Origin: CAKOSP01 sp964370545 | Lineage (GTDB): Bacteria; Bacillota_I; Bacilli_A; RF39; UBA660 | Assembly (NCBI GenBank): GCA_964370545.1 | Contig: CAYJJQ010000007.1 | Coordinates: 1 to 39,901, forward strand | Reading direction: 5' to 3' | DNA: 39,901 nucleotides | In this document: in pieces, positions 1 through 8,167 of the stretch | How positions within the stretch are numbered: position 1 is the stretch's first letter | Layout of the letters: every line of letters starts with the position of its first letter | Notes under the pieces: model-generated | The model's database searches: none | Seen by the model: the letters and a program-made list of their open reading frames with translations, nothing else | Told to the model about the DNA's origin: nothing | Made by a program: the position numbers and the translations under genes

Positions 1-538
1 TTACATTTTTAACATCAGTTTCATATTCAAGCCAAGTACCTTTATTAGGTATTACCTCTGCCGTAACAATTCTTCTTCCGTTTTTATCAATTTCTCTTTT
101 ACAATAGATAGATGGACTTCTAACAAGCTGTGAAACAATAACTCTTTCTGCTCCATTTATAATAAATGTTCCAGCCTCAGTCATCAAAGGCATGTCTCCT
201 AAGAATATAGTTTGTTCTTTTACTTCACCAGTTTCATGAATAAAAAGACGAGCTTCCACTTTAAGTGGTGCTGCGTAACTAACCATTCTTTCTTTTGCTT
301 CTTTAATAGAATATCTAGGTTCATCAAAGAAATAATTTCCGAATTCAAGCGAAATATTTCCTGTGAAACTTTCTACAGGAAATAGGTCCTCAAAAACCTC
401 CTTAATACCGTCTTCAAGGAAATTTTGATAAGATTTCTTTTGGATTTCCAAAAGATCTTGTAATTCTAAGGTGCTTTTTGTTTTAGCGAAACTTCTTCTC
501 TCGCTATAGTCTCCAAATTTCATATTTTTATATGCCAC
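1..538 (-). CDS. rpoB: RNA polymerase beta subunit, N-terminal part (cut by window edge)
   Basis: Catalytic beta subunit of RNA polymerase; about 179 N-terminal residues are present and the rest lies beyond position 1. The translation follows Firmicute RpoB closely: an N-terminal ERRSFAKTKSTLELQDLLEIQ segment, FTGNISLEF, the protrusion/lobe start TFIINGAERVIVSQLVRSP, and IPNKGTWLEYETD. The chosen start is GTG at 538-536, preceded by GGGGTGAT. An ATG six codons later also fits the frame but would have a worse ribosome site. The gene has its own promoter next to the stop of the upstream methyltransferase gene. That order (YbxB-type methyltransferase, then rpoB) is the same as in B. subtilis, although rplJ-rplL are not next to it here. 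Confidence 0.97.
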   Translation of the reverse strand, partial: MAYKNMKFGDYSERRSFAKTKSTLELQDLLEIQKKSYQNFLEDGIKEVFEDLFPVESFTGNISLEFGNYFFDEPRYSIKEAKERMVSYAAPLKVEARLFIHETGEVKEQTIFLGDMPLMTEAGTFIINGAERVIVSQLVRSPSIYCKREIDKNGRRIVTAEVIPNKGTWLEYETDVKNV

Positions 539-608
539 GATATCACCCCAAACTTTAGTTTTAAGACTATAAACTCTCCTCCAAATAAAGAAGAGCTACC
601 AATTTATA

Positions 609-637
609 ATTTTACCAATGTTTTACCAAGTTGTCAA
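609..637 (-). promoter_or_regulatory. rpoB promoter
   Basis: On the minus strand, a perfect -35 TTGACA (637-632) is followed after 17 bases by TAAAAT (614-609), about 70 bases before the rpoB start. The -35 box contains the TGA stop of the upstream methyltransferase gene, so rpoB can be transcribed independently with no spacer between the genes. Confidence 0.75.
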
Positions 638-1224
638 CGATTTTTAACTTTAAATATGTAAAAACCTTTACTTTTATTTACTTTTTCTAAAATATACTCT
701 TTTTCGAGTTTTTTCTCATAAGATTTCGCTCCATGATCCTTTCTCATAACGAACCATAAACTTCCATCTTTATTAAGATAATTTTTGGCCTCTAAGAGCA
801 TCAAATCAATAACTTCATTTCCTGCTCTTATAGGAGGATTAACTATTATTACATCATATTTATCAGTAATATTTTCATAAATATTACTTTCAATTACTTC
901 TGCTGTAACATTATTTTCCTTAAGGTTCATTTTAGTTAAATGCAAACTTCTTTTATTTACATCCACCATAGTTAATTTACTATTATTTACTTTAGCAATA
1001 ACTATTCCTAAAAAACCATACCCACAACCCAAATCCAGAACTGATCCTTCTTGCTTACTACTATCTAAATAAGTCTCTAGTAATAGCTTGCTTCCATAAT
1101 CAATTTTATCTTTAGAGAACACACCATTATCAGTATAAAAGCAAAAATCATATAATTTGTAATTATATGTTATTTTTTTTATTTCGCTTTTCAGATTTTC
1201 ATCTGTTTTAAAATAGTGTGCCAA
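634..1224 (-). CDS. YbxB/RsmC-type class I SAM-dependent methyltransferase
   Basis: A 196-aa methyltransferase of the RsmC (16S rRNA guanine-N2) superfamily; it is the counterpart of B. subtilis YbxB, which also sits directly before rpoB. Visible motifs are the SAM-binding loop VLDLGCGYGFLG (residues about 62-73) and the catalytic NPPIRAG near residue 129. The N-terminus (HYF, YDFCFYTDNGVFSKDKIDYGS) is typical of YbxB. The length equals a single RsmC catalytic domain without the duplicated N-terminal half of the E. coli enzyme. The start is TTG at 1224-1222 behind AAAGGGGC. The exact RNA target is inferred from the family. It is isolated from tsf by a strong terminator and has its own extended -10 promoter. 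Confidence 0.9.
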   Translation of the reverse strand: MAHYFKTDENLKSEIKKITYNYKLYDFCFYTDNGVFSKDKIDYGSKLLLETYLDSSKQEGSVLDLGCGYGFLGIVIAKVNNSKLTMVDVNKRSLHLTKMNLKENNVTAEVIESNIYENITDKYDVIIVNPPIRAGNEVIDLMLLEAKNYLNKDGSLWFVMRKDHGAKSYEKKLEKEYILEKVNKSKGFYIFKVKNR

Positions 1225-1254
1225 ATTACTTGCCCCTTTGGTAAAACTAGAAAT

Positions 1255-1263
1255 ATTATATCA
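1255..1263 (-). promoter_or_regulatory. Extended -10 promoter of the YbxB-type gene
   Basis: TGATATAAT (TG-n-TATAAT) on the minus strand, about 30 bases before the TTG start and just downstream of the tsf terminator. No good -35 is visible at 17 bases, as expected for an extended -10 type. Confidence 0.55.
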
Positions 1264-1302
1264 TAGATATAATAAATATGATATAAAAACTTTCTATATT
1301 TG

Positions 1303-1336
1303 ACATAAAAAAACAAATTGGTTATCCAATTTGTTT
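1303..1336 (-). terminator. Terminator of rpsB-tsf
   Basis: Perfect 11-bp inverted repeat AAACAAATTGG/CCAATTTGTTT (1311-1321 and 1326-1336) with a four-base loop, followed on the minus strand by seven T residues. The tsf stop codon (1322-1324) forms the loop, so the last codons of tsf build one arm. Confidence 0.9.
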
Positions 1337-2194
1337 CATTACTTCTTCAGCAAAGTTATCTTCTCTTTTTTCCATTCCTTCGCCAACTTCATAACGAATA
1401 ACTTCTAATAGAGTAGATTTATTACTTTCTAAATATTTTTCAACAGTCATGCTATCATCTTTAACAAATGGTTGATTAATTAAACAATTTTCTTTATAGA
1501 ATTTTTTAATTCCACCATTTACTATTTTTTCAGCTATATCAGCAGGTTTACCTTCTTCAATAGCAATATTTTTTAATATTTCTTTTTCTTTTGCTATAAT
1601 TTCTTCAGTTACATCTGATTCAAATACAAATGAAGGTCTCATAGCAGCTGATTGCATACCTATTTCTTTTGCTATTTCTTCGTTTCCACCATCTATTTTA
1701 GATAAAACCGCAATTTTACCTCCCATATGAATGTAAGCTCCAAAATTTTCATTATCATTTTTTTCTAAAATAGTGAATCTTCTTAAAGATAATTTTTCTC
1801 CTATTTTAGCTGTCTTATTTATAATTAAATTTTCTACAGTACCATCAGTAGTTTCAACATTAAGTGCTTCTTCTAAAGTTTTAGCATTAGCTTTTAATAT
1901 TGAATTACCTACTTCACTAACTAGTGATACAAATTCTTCATTTTTAGAAACAAAGTCAGTTTCACTATTTATTTCAAGAATAATAGCTTTATTATTATCA
2001 ACAAAGATATTAGCAAGCCCTTCTGCAGCAATTCTTGATGATTTTTTAGCAGATTTAGCAATACCTTTTTCTCTTAGGTATTCGATTGCTCCATCCATAT
2101 CACCATTTGCATGAGTTAAAGCTTCTTTACAATCCATCATTCCCGCTCCGCTTATTTCGCGAAGTTCTTTTACCATTCCAGCAGTTATATTCAT
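1322..2194 (-). CDS. tsf: Elongation factor Ts
   Basis: EF-Ts, the nucleotide exchange factor that reloads EF-Tu with GTP in the cytoplasm. The 290-aa length is normal. The UBA-like N-terminus MVKELREISGAGMMDCKEAL and the EF-Tu-contacting TDFVSKNEEF motif (about residues 79-88) are clear, followed by two core subdomains. It begins 10 bases after the rpsB stop with a strong AGGAG site, the usual rpsB-tsf pair. The coding end is built into the terminator hairpin. Confidence 0.98.
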   Translation of the reverse strand: MNITAGMVKELREISGAGMMDCKEALTHANGDMDGAIEYLREKGIAKSAKKSSRIAAEGLANIFVDNNKAIILEINSETDFVSKNEEFVSLVSEVGNSILKANAKTLEEALNVETTDGTVENLIINKTAKIGEKLSLRRFTILEKNDNENFGAYIHMGGKIAVLSKIDGGNEEIAKEIGMQSAAMRPSFVFESDVTEEIIAKEKEILKNIAIEEGKPADIAEKIVNGGIKKFYKENCLINQPFVKDDSMTVEKYLESNKSTLLEVIRYEVGEGMEKREDNFAEEVMKQIG

Positions 2195-2204
2195 TACTTT
2201 TCTC

Positions 2205-3179
2205 CTACTTATTTAGTTCTTTTAATAGTTCATCTTTTTTCAGAGATGAATATCCTTTAAGACCTTTTTCTTTAGCGATAGCTTTAAGTTCAGTTAAAGT
2301 TTTTTCACTTAAATCTTCTTTTTTAGATTCTTTCTTAGTTTCTTTTTTCTCTACTTTAACTTCTTCTTTTTTTACTTCAGCTTTTGTTTCAGTTTTTACT
2401 TCAACTTTAGTTTCTTCTTTAACTTCAACTTTTGCTTCTTTTTTTACTTCTGCTTTAACTTCTTTTTTATCTTCTTCATTAACATAATCAACAAGTTCTA
2501 AACCAGTTGCTTCACAAATAGCATTATTAAGTACTCCAAATACTACTTTAATAGATTTTACTGCATCATCATTACCTGGAATTACAAAATCAAGTACATC
2601 AGGATCTGCATTAGTATCAATTAAACCAAATACTGGTATTTTAAGTTTTCTAGCTTCTAAAATAGCATTATGCTCTTTCTTAGGATCAACAACTACTAAA
2701 GCTTGAGGTAATTTATACATTTCTCTTATACCACATAATATACGATTAAGTTTATCATATTCTTTTTTAAGAGCAATTACTTCTTTTTTAGGTAACTTTT
2801 CAAAAGTTCCATCGTTTTCCATTTTTTCAATATCTTCTAATCTTTTAACTCTTCTTCTAATAGTTCTAAAATTAGTAAGTGTCCCACCTAACCATCTTTC
2901 AGTTACATAATAACTTTTAGATCTAAGTGCTTCTTCAACACATACTTCACTAGCTTGTTTTTTAGTACCAACAAATAGTACTTTTCCACCATTACCAGCA
3001 ATAGTTTTAAGCTCATTATAAGCTTCCTCAATTAGAGTATTTGTTTTTTCTAAATCGATAATATAAATATCTTCTCTAGTTCCAAAAATGTACTCTTTCA
3101 TTTTCGGGTTCCATCTTTTTGTTTGGTGTCCAAAATGTACACCAGCTTCTAATAAATAACTCATAGAAACTACAGCCAT
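2205..3179 (-). CDS. rpsB: Ribosomal protein S2 with long C-terminal extension
   Basis: Small-subunit protein S2. Residues 1 to about 232 are a normal S2 core (GVHFGHQTKRWNPKM near the start, ERWLGGTLTNF at 94-104, DTNADPD at 188-194). Usual bacterial S2 is about 230-260 aa; this one is 324. Residues about 237-288 are a low-complexity Lys/Glu/Val run of KxEVK-like units, probably a charged linker or helix. Residues about 289-324 (LTELKAIAKEKGLKGYSSLKKDELLKEL) look like a small SAP/Rho-N-type helical module, which in other proteins binds nucleic acid. The start has GGAGGACG before ATG. The role of the extension is unknown; extra contact with mRNA or rRNA is inference. Confidence 0.97.
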   Translation of the reverse strand: MAVVSMSYLLEAGVHFGHQTKRWNPKMKEYIFGTREDIYIIDLEKTNTLIEEAYNELKTIAGNGGKVLFVGTKKQASEVCVEEALRSKSYYVTERWLGGTLTNFRTIRRRVKRLEDIEKMENDGTFEKLPKKEVIALKKEYDKLNRILCGIREMYKLPQALVVVDPKKEHNAILEARKLKIPVFGLIDTNADPDVLDFVIPGNDDAVKSIKVVFGVLNNAICEATGLELVDYVNEEDKKEVKAEVKKEAKVEVKEETKVEVKTETKAEVKKEEVKVEKKETKKESKKEDLSEKTLTELKAIAKEKGLKGYSSLKKDELLKELNK

Positions 3180-3223
3180 AAATTCGTCCTCCTTCGTTTT
3201 AACTTCTTAATACTTCTTCTTAG

Positions 3224-3252
3224 AATCTCACCCTCTTCGGGCACTCGAGATT
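3224..3252 (-). promoter_or_regulatory. Hairpin in the rpsB 5' leader (possible S2 autoregulation)
   Basis: The leader between the promoter (near 3300) and rpsB can fold a hairpin with AATCTC/GAGATT at its base (3247-3252 with 3224-3229) and an inner CCC/GGG helix closing a GAAGA loop. Ribosomal protein leaders often bind their own product; whether this one does cannot be seen from the sequence alone. Confidence 0.35.
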
Positions 3253-3298
3253 ACTAATCCATATTAATGTTTATTTTTTCGCATTTACTGCCGAGGTT

Positions 3299-3328
3299 AT
3301 TGTATCATAGTATTAGTATTATATGCAA
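3299..3328 (-). promoter_or_regulatory. Promoter of rpsB-tsf
   Basis: Minus strand TTGCAT (3328-3323), 18-base spacer, then TGATACAAT with the -10 TACAAT at 3304-3299. It lies between the terminator of the upstream surface-protein operon and rpsB. Confidence 0.55.
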
Positions 3329-3358
3329 GAAAAAACTATGCGAGTGTTGCATAGTTTT
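3326..3358 (-). terminator. Terminator of the rmuC/surface-protein operon
   Basis: Inverted repeat AAAACTATGC/GCATAGTTTT (3332-3341 and 3349-3358) followed on the minus strand by a T run. It overlaps the stop codon of the 783-aa surface protein. Confidence 0.85.
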
Positions 3359-5708
3359 AGTGTCCAGGCCCAAAGTAGTATTCTATAACAAATGGATCAC
3401 TACTTGTGCCTGAACCACCTTTAAAATCTAGTGATTGATTTAAATAAAGTACTAATCTATATCCATAACTATTGCTTGCATTACTTCCATAGGAGCTAGT
3501 AAAACCATTAAATCTAATGTGATATAAATCTGTTGATGAACCTGCTACAGGATTCATTGTCCACTCATATTCTCCATTATCATATATGTGCATCCAATTG
3601 TTTGCCATCATTGATGTATTATCATAATAATCATTTGTTGCTGTTGTATTTCCCGAATAATTATTAAAAGACCAGTAAGATGGACTAGCTGCAAATAAAT
3701 AGTCACTAGGGTTCATCAGCCCTACATAATATTTATTGGTAGTTTTTGTAACAATTTCCTCGTCAAATATGTCTTTAGGTTTTACATTTGTGTAACTACT
3801 GATAGCTCCTATATTCCAATTGTATTCAATACCCACAAATTGAAATATATCAGAGATTAAATTCATATTTAATGAAGCATCATCCCAATTATTTTTATTG
3901 CTTACGTCAAATGAATCTGTATTATTTCCATTAGGTAGAAAATCATAAGAACCAAAGTTCTCAATAAGCTTTATTTCTCCATCGAAGATACCTATAATTC
4001 TAAAATTATCTGAATCTTTATTTTCTGCACTAACTAGTTGCACATGATTATTTACTGATTCATCTGAACCTGAATATCTATAATTATTATCTTCAGCAGA
4101 ATTAGCAAGTCCTGTTGTATGTTGATATAATCCATCACTTTCATCATGCATTTCAATTATTTTATCAGCTATAGTAGGCATTTCAGTTAGTATAAATGGG
4201 TCATTTTTAGTTCCTGTTCCTGACTCTATTTCTACTTCTTGTTTTAAATAAGTTGTAGGTCTAAGTACATAATTGTCTAAATTAATTTGCTGTGATATAT
4301 CATGTATTATTCCTCCATTAGCAATGTTTGCAAGACCTTCTATATTCAAAGGGTTATTATTATCATGATAAAACCAAGTCGGTTCTATTTTAATATTATC
4401 AAAAAAATCTGCACTATTGTGGTCATACATATTAGTAGCATCTGCTAGCCAGTTGCTATTAGCAACATTTACATTATTATAATATTGTTCAACTCCTTGA
4501 TTGTCCCAATCAACATTTACTAAATTCCAGTAGTTCTCATCGGCTGCATATAAATAGTCGTTGGCGAGTAAAGGCAGTATGAATAAACCATATTTAGAGA
4601 AGTCTCTTTTATCTTTAGATTCATTAATATACATTTCTTTCGGAGTAACTTCGATGGCAGTTGCTTCAAAGTGACTAATTTTAATTATTTTTTTTGAAAT
4701 TAATGATTTTGATTTTACATCTAGTTGATGATAATACTCCATCATAATTTCATTAACATTCTCATTTCCATAATTCACTATAGTCGTTTTATTTTCTTCT
4801 GTTAAAGGAATTGGTTCTTCTTTAATTATTTTTAAATGACCATCAAAGATACCTATTATTCTCCATGATTCATTATTAAAAGTAACATAGTTATTCGGAT
4901 CAGCTCCTGAATATCTAAAGTTACCATCACCTGCTGAAGTAGCTATATCAGAAGTATGTCTTATTAAACCGTCAGTTTCATCTTGAAGGTTTAGTATTTC
5001 TGTTGCCGCATTAGATGAAGGTATTTCAGGATTGGCAGATAATATAAACTGTGAATTTAAAGTTTTATCTTCATTAAGAGTCTGCTCTGTATCTAAGTTA
5101 ACAAATGTAACTTTAGCTTTCCACTCTTCTGTTACTCCACCAGAAGTACCATCCCCTATAATAACTTTATTAGAATTTATAGTAAAAGTTCCACTTTTCT
5201 CAGTAATATCAAAACCAGATATTTCTTCACCAGTTTTACTATCTATTACTGTTACAAAGCTTAAAAGGGGATAGCCATTGTTATTAAAAGCTTCAGCTGC
5301 AGTTACTATATTACCATTAGGGTCTGTTATAGTAAGAATAAGTTCTGGAGTTTTATCTGCAGTTGTATACTCAAAATTATTATTATTAATTACATACTGC
5401 ACATTATAACTTGCTAAATAATTTTCAGGCGCTTTTAAATTAGCAGTCGATGTAGTTTCTCCAAATAAAGAACCCGCACCTTCATAAAAATTATCTATAC
5501 TTGCAACAAGATTAACTGGGGTCCCTGGAGTAAACACTAAAGTACCTACACCTTCTGTAGTAACTGTTAATTTAGCATCATCACCTAGCACTCCTTGAGC
5601 AACAAAAAAGGCAAATGAAAAAGCACCTATTGCTACAAATAGGATTGCTACGATCATAATAGTGTATGCTTTTGAATTCTTTATTTTATTTATATCAATT
5701 CTTCTCAA
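3357..5708 (-). CDS. Large membrane-anchored surface protein with two repeats
   Basis: A 783-aa exported protein of unknown function. A hydrophobic signal/anchor helix lies at about residues 15-38. Residues about 42-225 form a beta-rich domain matching the neighbouring 205-aa protein (shared DNFYEGAGSL.GET, SGFDIT, FVNL.TEQ.LNEDKTL). Two long repeats follow, about 236-509 and 514-783. Each opens with a DE.DGL..HT / YRYSG or FRYSG segment and a WRIIGIFDG/FRIIGIFDG block, has a DYL(Y/F)AA..YW block in the middle, and ends in GTGTKNDPFIL or GSGTSSDPFVI. Such repeats are seen in large surface proteins of gut Bacilli. The start is TTG with AGGAGAT upstream. No cell-wall sorting motif is visible at the C-terminus. 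It lies 61 bases after its paralogue. Confidence 0.85.
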   Translation of the reverse strand: MRRIDINKIKNSKAYTIMIVAILFVAIGAFSFAFFVAQGVLGDDAKLTVTTEGVGTLVFTPGTPVNLVASIDNFYEGAGSLFGETTSTANLKAPENYLASYNVQYVINNNNFEYTTADKTPELILTITDPNGNIVTAAEAFNNNGYPLLSFVTVIDSKTGEEISGFDITEKSGTFTINSNKVIIGDGTSGGVTEEWKAKVTFVNLDTEQTLNEDKTLNSQFILSANPEIPSSNAATEILNLQDETDGLIRHTSDIATSAGDGNFRYSGADPNNYVTFNNESWRIIGIFDGHLKIIKEEPIPLTEENKTTIVNYGNENVNEIMMEYYHQLDVKSKSLISKKIIKISHFEATAIEVTPKEMYINESKDKRDFSKYGLFILPLLANDYLYAADENYWNLVNVDWDNQGVEQYYNNVNVANSNWLADATNMYDHNSADFFDNIKIEPTWFYHDNNNPLNIEGLANIANGGIIHDISQQINLDNYVLRPTTYLKQEVEIESGTGTKNDPFILTEMPTIADKIIEMHDESDGLYQHTTGLANSAEDNNYRYSGSDESVNNHVQLVSAENKDSDNFRIIGIFDGEIKLIENFGSYDFLPNGNNTDSFDVSNKNNWDDASLNMNLISDIFQFVGIEYNWNIGAISSYTNVKPKDIFDEEIVTKTTNKYYVGLMNPSDYLFAASPSYWSFNNYSGNTTATNDYYDNTSMMANNWMHIYDNGEYEWTMNPVAGSSTDLYHIRFNGFTSSYGSNASNSYGYRLVLYLNQSLDFKGGSGTSSDPFVIEYYFGPGH

Positions 5709-5769
5709 AGTTCATCTCCTATTATTGTAATTATATTTTAACAATTTAATTGCTTCATGTCAATTAGGA

Positions 5770-6387
5770 TTATGGAGTTATTGCTTTAAGTATAAAATCT
5801 GATATTAATGTTTTATCTTCATTTAATACCTGCTCTGTTGTTAAATTAACAAATGTTATTTTAGCAGTCCAGTTTTCAGTAATCTTTTCATTTAATACAG
5901 TAATTTCTTTATTTGAATTTATTATAAAAGAACCAGTCTTAGTAGTTATATCAAAACCTGATACTTCACCAGAAGTTATATAATTAAGGCCATCAATATC
6001 TTCTATAACAGCTCCTGTGGAATCTGTTATAGTAAGTATTACTTCTGGAAGATTTTCTGCTGTAGTATATACAAAATTATTAGTAGTAATGTTATATTCT
6101 ATAGCATAATTAGCAGTAAAGTTATTAGGTCCTTCTAAACTAGCAGATGATGTAGTTTCTCCTGTTAAAGAACCTGCTCCTTCATAGAAGTTATCTATAC
6201 TTGCAGTAATATTTATAGGCACTCCTGCTTCAAAAGTAAGTGTTCCAAGTTCTTCAGTATTTATAATCACATTTGAACCTTCTTTAATATCTGCTGAATT
6301 TATAAAAAAGCCATAAGAAAAAGAACCTATTGCTGTAAGTGAAAAAATAAAAATTATTGCTATATATAAATTTAATTTTTTATTCAT
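5770..6387 (-). CDS. Exported protein related to the N-terminal domain of the 783-aa neighbour
   Basis: A 205-aa protein with an N-terminal membrane/signal helix (about residues 7-30) and one extracellular domain. It shares an arrangement with the 783-aa protein that could only arise by duplication: GTLTFEAGVPINITASIDNFYEGAGSL, a TTENLPEVILTITD-like stretch, SGFDIT, and LNEDKTL near the end. It has neither the YRYSG nor the WRIIGIF repeats. The domain architecture (a leading strand, then a beta-sandwich pattern with many T/S/N residues) resembles secreted fibre or matrix subunits, but no named family can be assigned. ATG start with GGGAGAT. It starts 12 bases after the histidine-phosphatase-like gene, so it is cotranscribed. 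Confidence 0.8.
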   Translation of the reverse strand: MNKKLNLYIAIIFIFSLTAIGSFSYGFFINSADIKEGSNVIINTEELGTLTFEAGVPINITASIDNFYEGAGSLTGETTSSASLEGPNNFTANYAIEYNITTNNFVYTTAENLPEVILTITDSTGAVIEDIDGLNYITSGEVSGFDITTKTGSFIINSNKEITVLNEKITENWTAKITFVNLTTEQVLNEDKTLISDFILKAITP

Positions 6388-6399
6388 ACTAATCTCCCT

Positions 6400-6993
6400 T
6401 TAATCTATTTTTGTTACTAATACTTCTGATCTTTTATACTCAAGTCTATATATTTCTATATCTTCTGGATTACTTTCCATTATAACTTTATCATTTTTTA
6501 AAAGTACCATTCTATCTTCTAAGTTAAATCCATAATCTGTATACTTTGTTAAATAACAAAACATAGCCCTTCTAGGAAGAAAGATAGCAGCACTATCACT
6601 AAATTTTTCTATTAATTTAATAGTTTTACGAATCCTATTTTGACATTCATTAATAGATTCACCACCAGGCTGTTTAAAATCAAAATCATGTTCTTGAAAA
6701 AAAGATAACATCTTTATGCTTTGTTTTTTTAAATCTCCTGCTTTGCAATCATTTAAATCACTTGTAATAAACATATCTATATTTTTTTTACTAGAAAAAC
6801 TTCTAGCTGTTTCAATTGATGAAACATAGCTAGATGAATATATACTAGTAATTTCATTTATATCAATTTTTAAAGAAGCTTTTACCCCTTCTATTGATAA
6901 AGGTCTTATTTTCTTTTTTGCTTCTAATCCTAAATCTTTATCATATTCAATATTATCAGCAAGTAAATTATTACTTATAAGATATACTATCAC
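6400..6993 (-). CDS. Histidine-phosphatase-fold protein lacking its catalytic histidines
   Basis: A 197-aa protein with the outline of the phosphoglycerate-mutase-like histidine phosphatases: a first strand MIVYLI, the IYSSSYVSSIETA block (residues 51-63, normally IYSSPLxRAxETA) and GGESINECQNRI (110-121). The RHG motif after strand 1 is replaced by SNN (7-9), and the second catalytic histidine region reads LPRRAM (139-144) in place of xSHGG. Without the phospho-accepting histidine it should not be a phosphatase; a binding or regulatory role is inference. The start is GTG, overlapping the rmuC stop by four bases (GTGA), so translation is coupled to rmuC. Confidence 0.75.
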   Translation of the reverse strand: MIVYLISNNLLADNIEYDKDLGLEAKKKIRPLSIEGVKASLKIDINEITSIYSSSYVSSIETARSFSSKKNIDMFITSDLNDCKAGDLKKQSIKMLSFFQEHDFDFKQPGGESINECQNRIRKTIKLIEKFSDSAAIFLPRRAMFCYLTKYTDYGFNLEDRMVLLKNDKVIMESNPEDIEIYRLEYKRSEVLVTKID

Positions 6994-8078
6994 TCTTGTT
7001 CTCCTATAGAGAGTACTTCACTTTGAAGTACACTTATTTCTGCTTTATTTATAGAATCAAATCTCTTAGTAATCTTCTCACTTGTCGTATGCAGTTCATC
7101 TATACTAATATTAACAGTTTTAACACTTCTAGCCAGTTTATCCCATCTATCTTTATATCTTGAGAATTCTACTCCTAGTTTATTTAACTCTTCATGAATA
7201 ACTTTAGCGTATTTATCACGCTCCATATTCTTAATTACCATACTAATAATAGATAAAGTTGAAATTAACGTTGTAGGTCCTGTAATCCACACTTTCTTAG
7301 AATATGCATACTGTAGTATTTCTGGATGGTAAGCATTTATTTCTGCAAATAAAGCTTCTGCAGGTAAAAACATGATAGCTTCATCAGAAGTTTCTCCTAC
7401 TATTATATATTTATCAGCTATATCATTAATATGTTTTTTTAAATCTTGGACAAATGATTTTTCTAAAAGTAATCTTTCTTCTTTACTTCTATTTTTATCA
7501 GTCATCTTTTGATAACTTTCTAAAGGAAATTTACTATCAATTGCTATAGTACCTAGCGGAGCTGGAGCATATAATAATGCATCACAAATAGCACCTGTTG
7601 AAAACTTATGCTGAGTATCATATATACCTTGTTTTTTTCCTCCAAATGCATTATTTAAGATATATTCTAAGTTAACTTCACCAAAAGTACCTCTAGTCTT
7701 TTTATCAGTAAGAACACTTTGAAGTGAGACTATATCTGATGATAAACTATCTATTTTCTTTTGGGCTTCATCTATTTTAGATAATCTTTCTAAAACATTA
7801 GCAAATGTTTTATTACTCTTTTCAAAGTTATGATCTAATCTTTCATTTACTTTATCATTCATAGCAGTTAGTTTAGTTTCTATTTTATTATTTAATTTTT
7901 CAAAATCATTACTAAGTACTTTAGAAAAATCAAATTTAAATTCCCCTATATCTTTATTAATTCTAGTTTCAAAATTACCTAACTTTTCTACTAGATCATT
8001 ATTGTTATTTTTACGTAGTAATATGACTATTAATAATATTAATATAACTACTAATAAACCTAATAATATATATTCCAT
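6990..8078 (-). CDS. rmuC: RmuC family DNA recombination protein
   Basis: A 362-aa RmuC homologue, a family with a predicted nuclease-like core reported to limit inversions at short repeats. An N-terminal membrane helix (about 3-21) is followed by a coiled coil (about 30-125) and the conserved core: GTFGEVNLEYIL (about 129-140), IAIDSKFPLESY, MFLPAEALFAEI, and GPTTLISTLSII. The length and order fit the family. The ATG is preceded by AGAGGTGAT. It is the first gene of the operon that ends with the surface proteins; that pairing is unusual. Confidence 0.93.
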   Translation of the reverse strand: MEYILLGLLVVILILLIVILLRKNNNNDLVEKLGNFETRINKDIGEFKFDFSKVLSNDFEKLNNKIETKLTAMNDKVNERLDHNFEKSNKTFANVLERLSKIDEAQKKIDSLSSDIVSLQSVLTDKKTRGTFGEVNLEYILNNAFGGKKQGIYDTQHKFSTGAICDALLYAPAPLGTIAIDSKFPLESYQKMTDKNRSKEERLLLEKSFVQDLKKHINDIADKYIIVGETSDEAIMFLPAEALFAEINAYHPEILQYAYSKKVWITGPTTLISTLSIISMVIKNMERDKYAKVIHEELNKLGVEFSRYKDRWDKLARSVKTVNISIDELHTTSEKITKRFDSINKAEISVLQSEVLSIGEQE

Positions 8079-8101
8079 TTATTATCACCTCTATAATATT
8101 C

Positions 8102-8110
8102 ATTATATCA
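8102..8110 (-). promoter_or_regulatory. Promoter of the rmuC operon
   Basis: Extended -10 element TGATATAAT on the minus strand (-10 hexamer at 8107-8102), about 24 bases before the rmuC ATG. No strong -35 is visible. It is back to back with the promoter of the XRE gene. Confidence 0.55.
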
Positions 8111-8120
8111 AAATTTATGC

Positions 8121-8149
8121 TTGTTATAAAGTGACTTTTGTGTTACAAT
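8121..8149 (+). promoter_or_regulatory. Promoter of the XRE regulator
   Basis: TTGTTA (8121-8126), 17-base spacer ending TGT, then TACAAT (8144-8149). Transcription would begin at about 8156, inside the ribosome site GGAGGG (8156-8161), so the leader is only about 12 bases. Confidence 0.6.
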
Positions 8150-8167
8150 AAACCCGGAGGGAAGTAT

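Noticed and set aside
2320..2475. DNA repeat array in the rpsB end
   Set aside because: The repeated pattern is the Lys/Glu/Val coding linker of S2; units are irregular and no spacers exist, so it is not a CRISPR or mobile repeat.
1773..2487. Plus-strand open frames opposite tsf and rpsB
   Set aside because: They are antisense to highly conserved genes, have low-complexity Ser/Phe/Leu translations that mirror Lys/Glu-rich codons, and no ribosome site.
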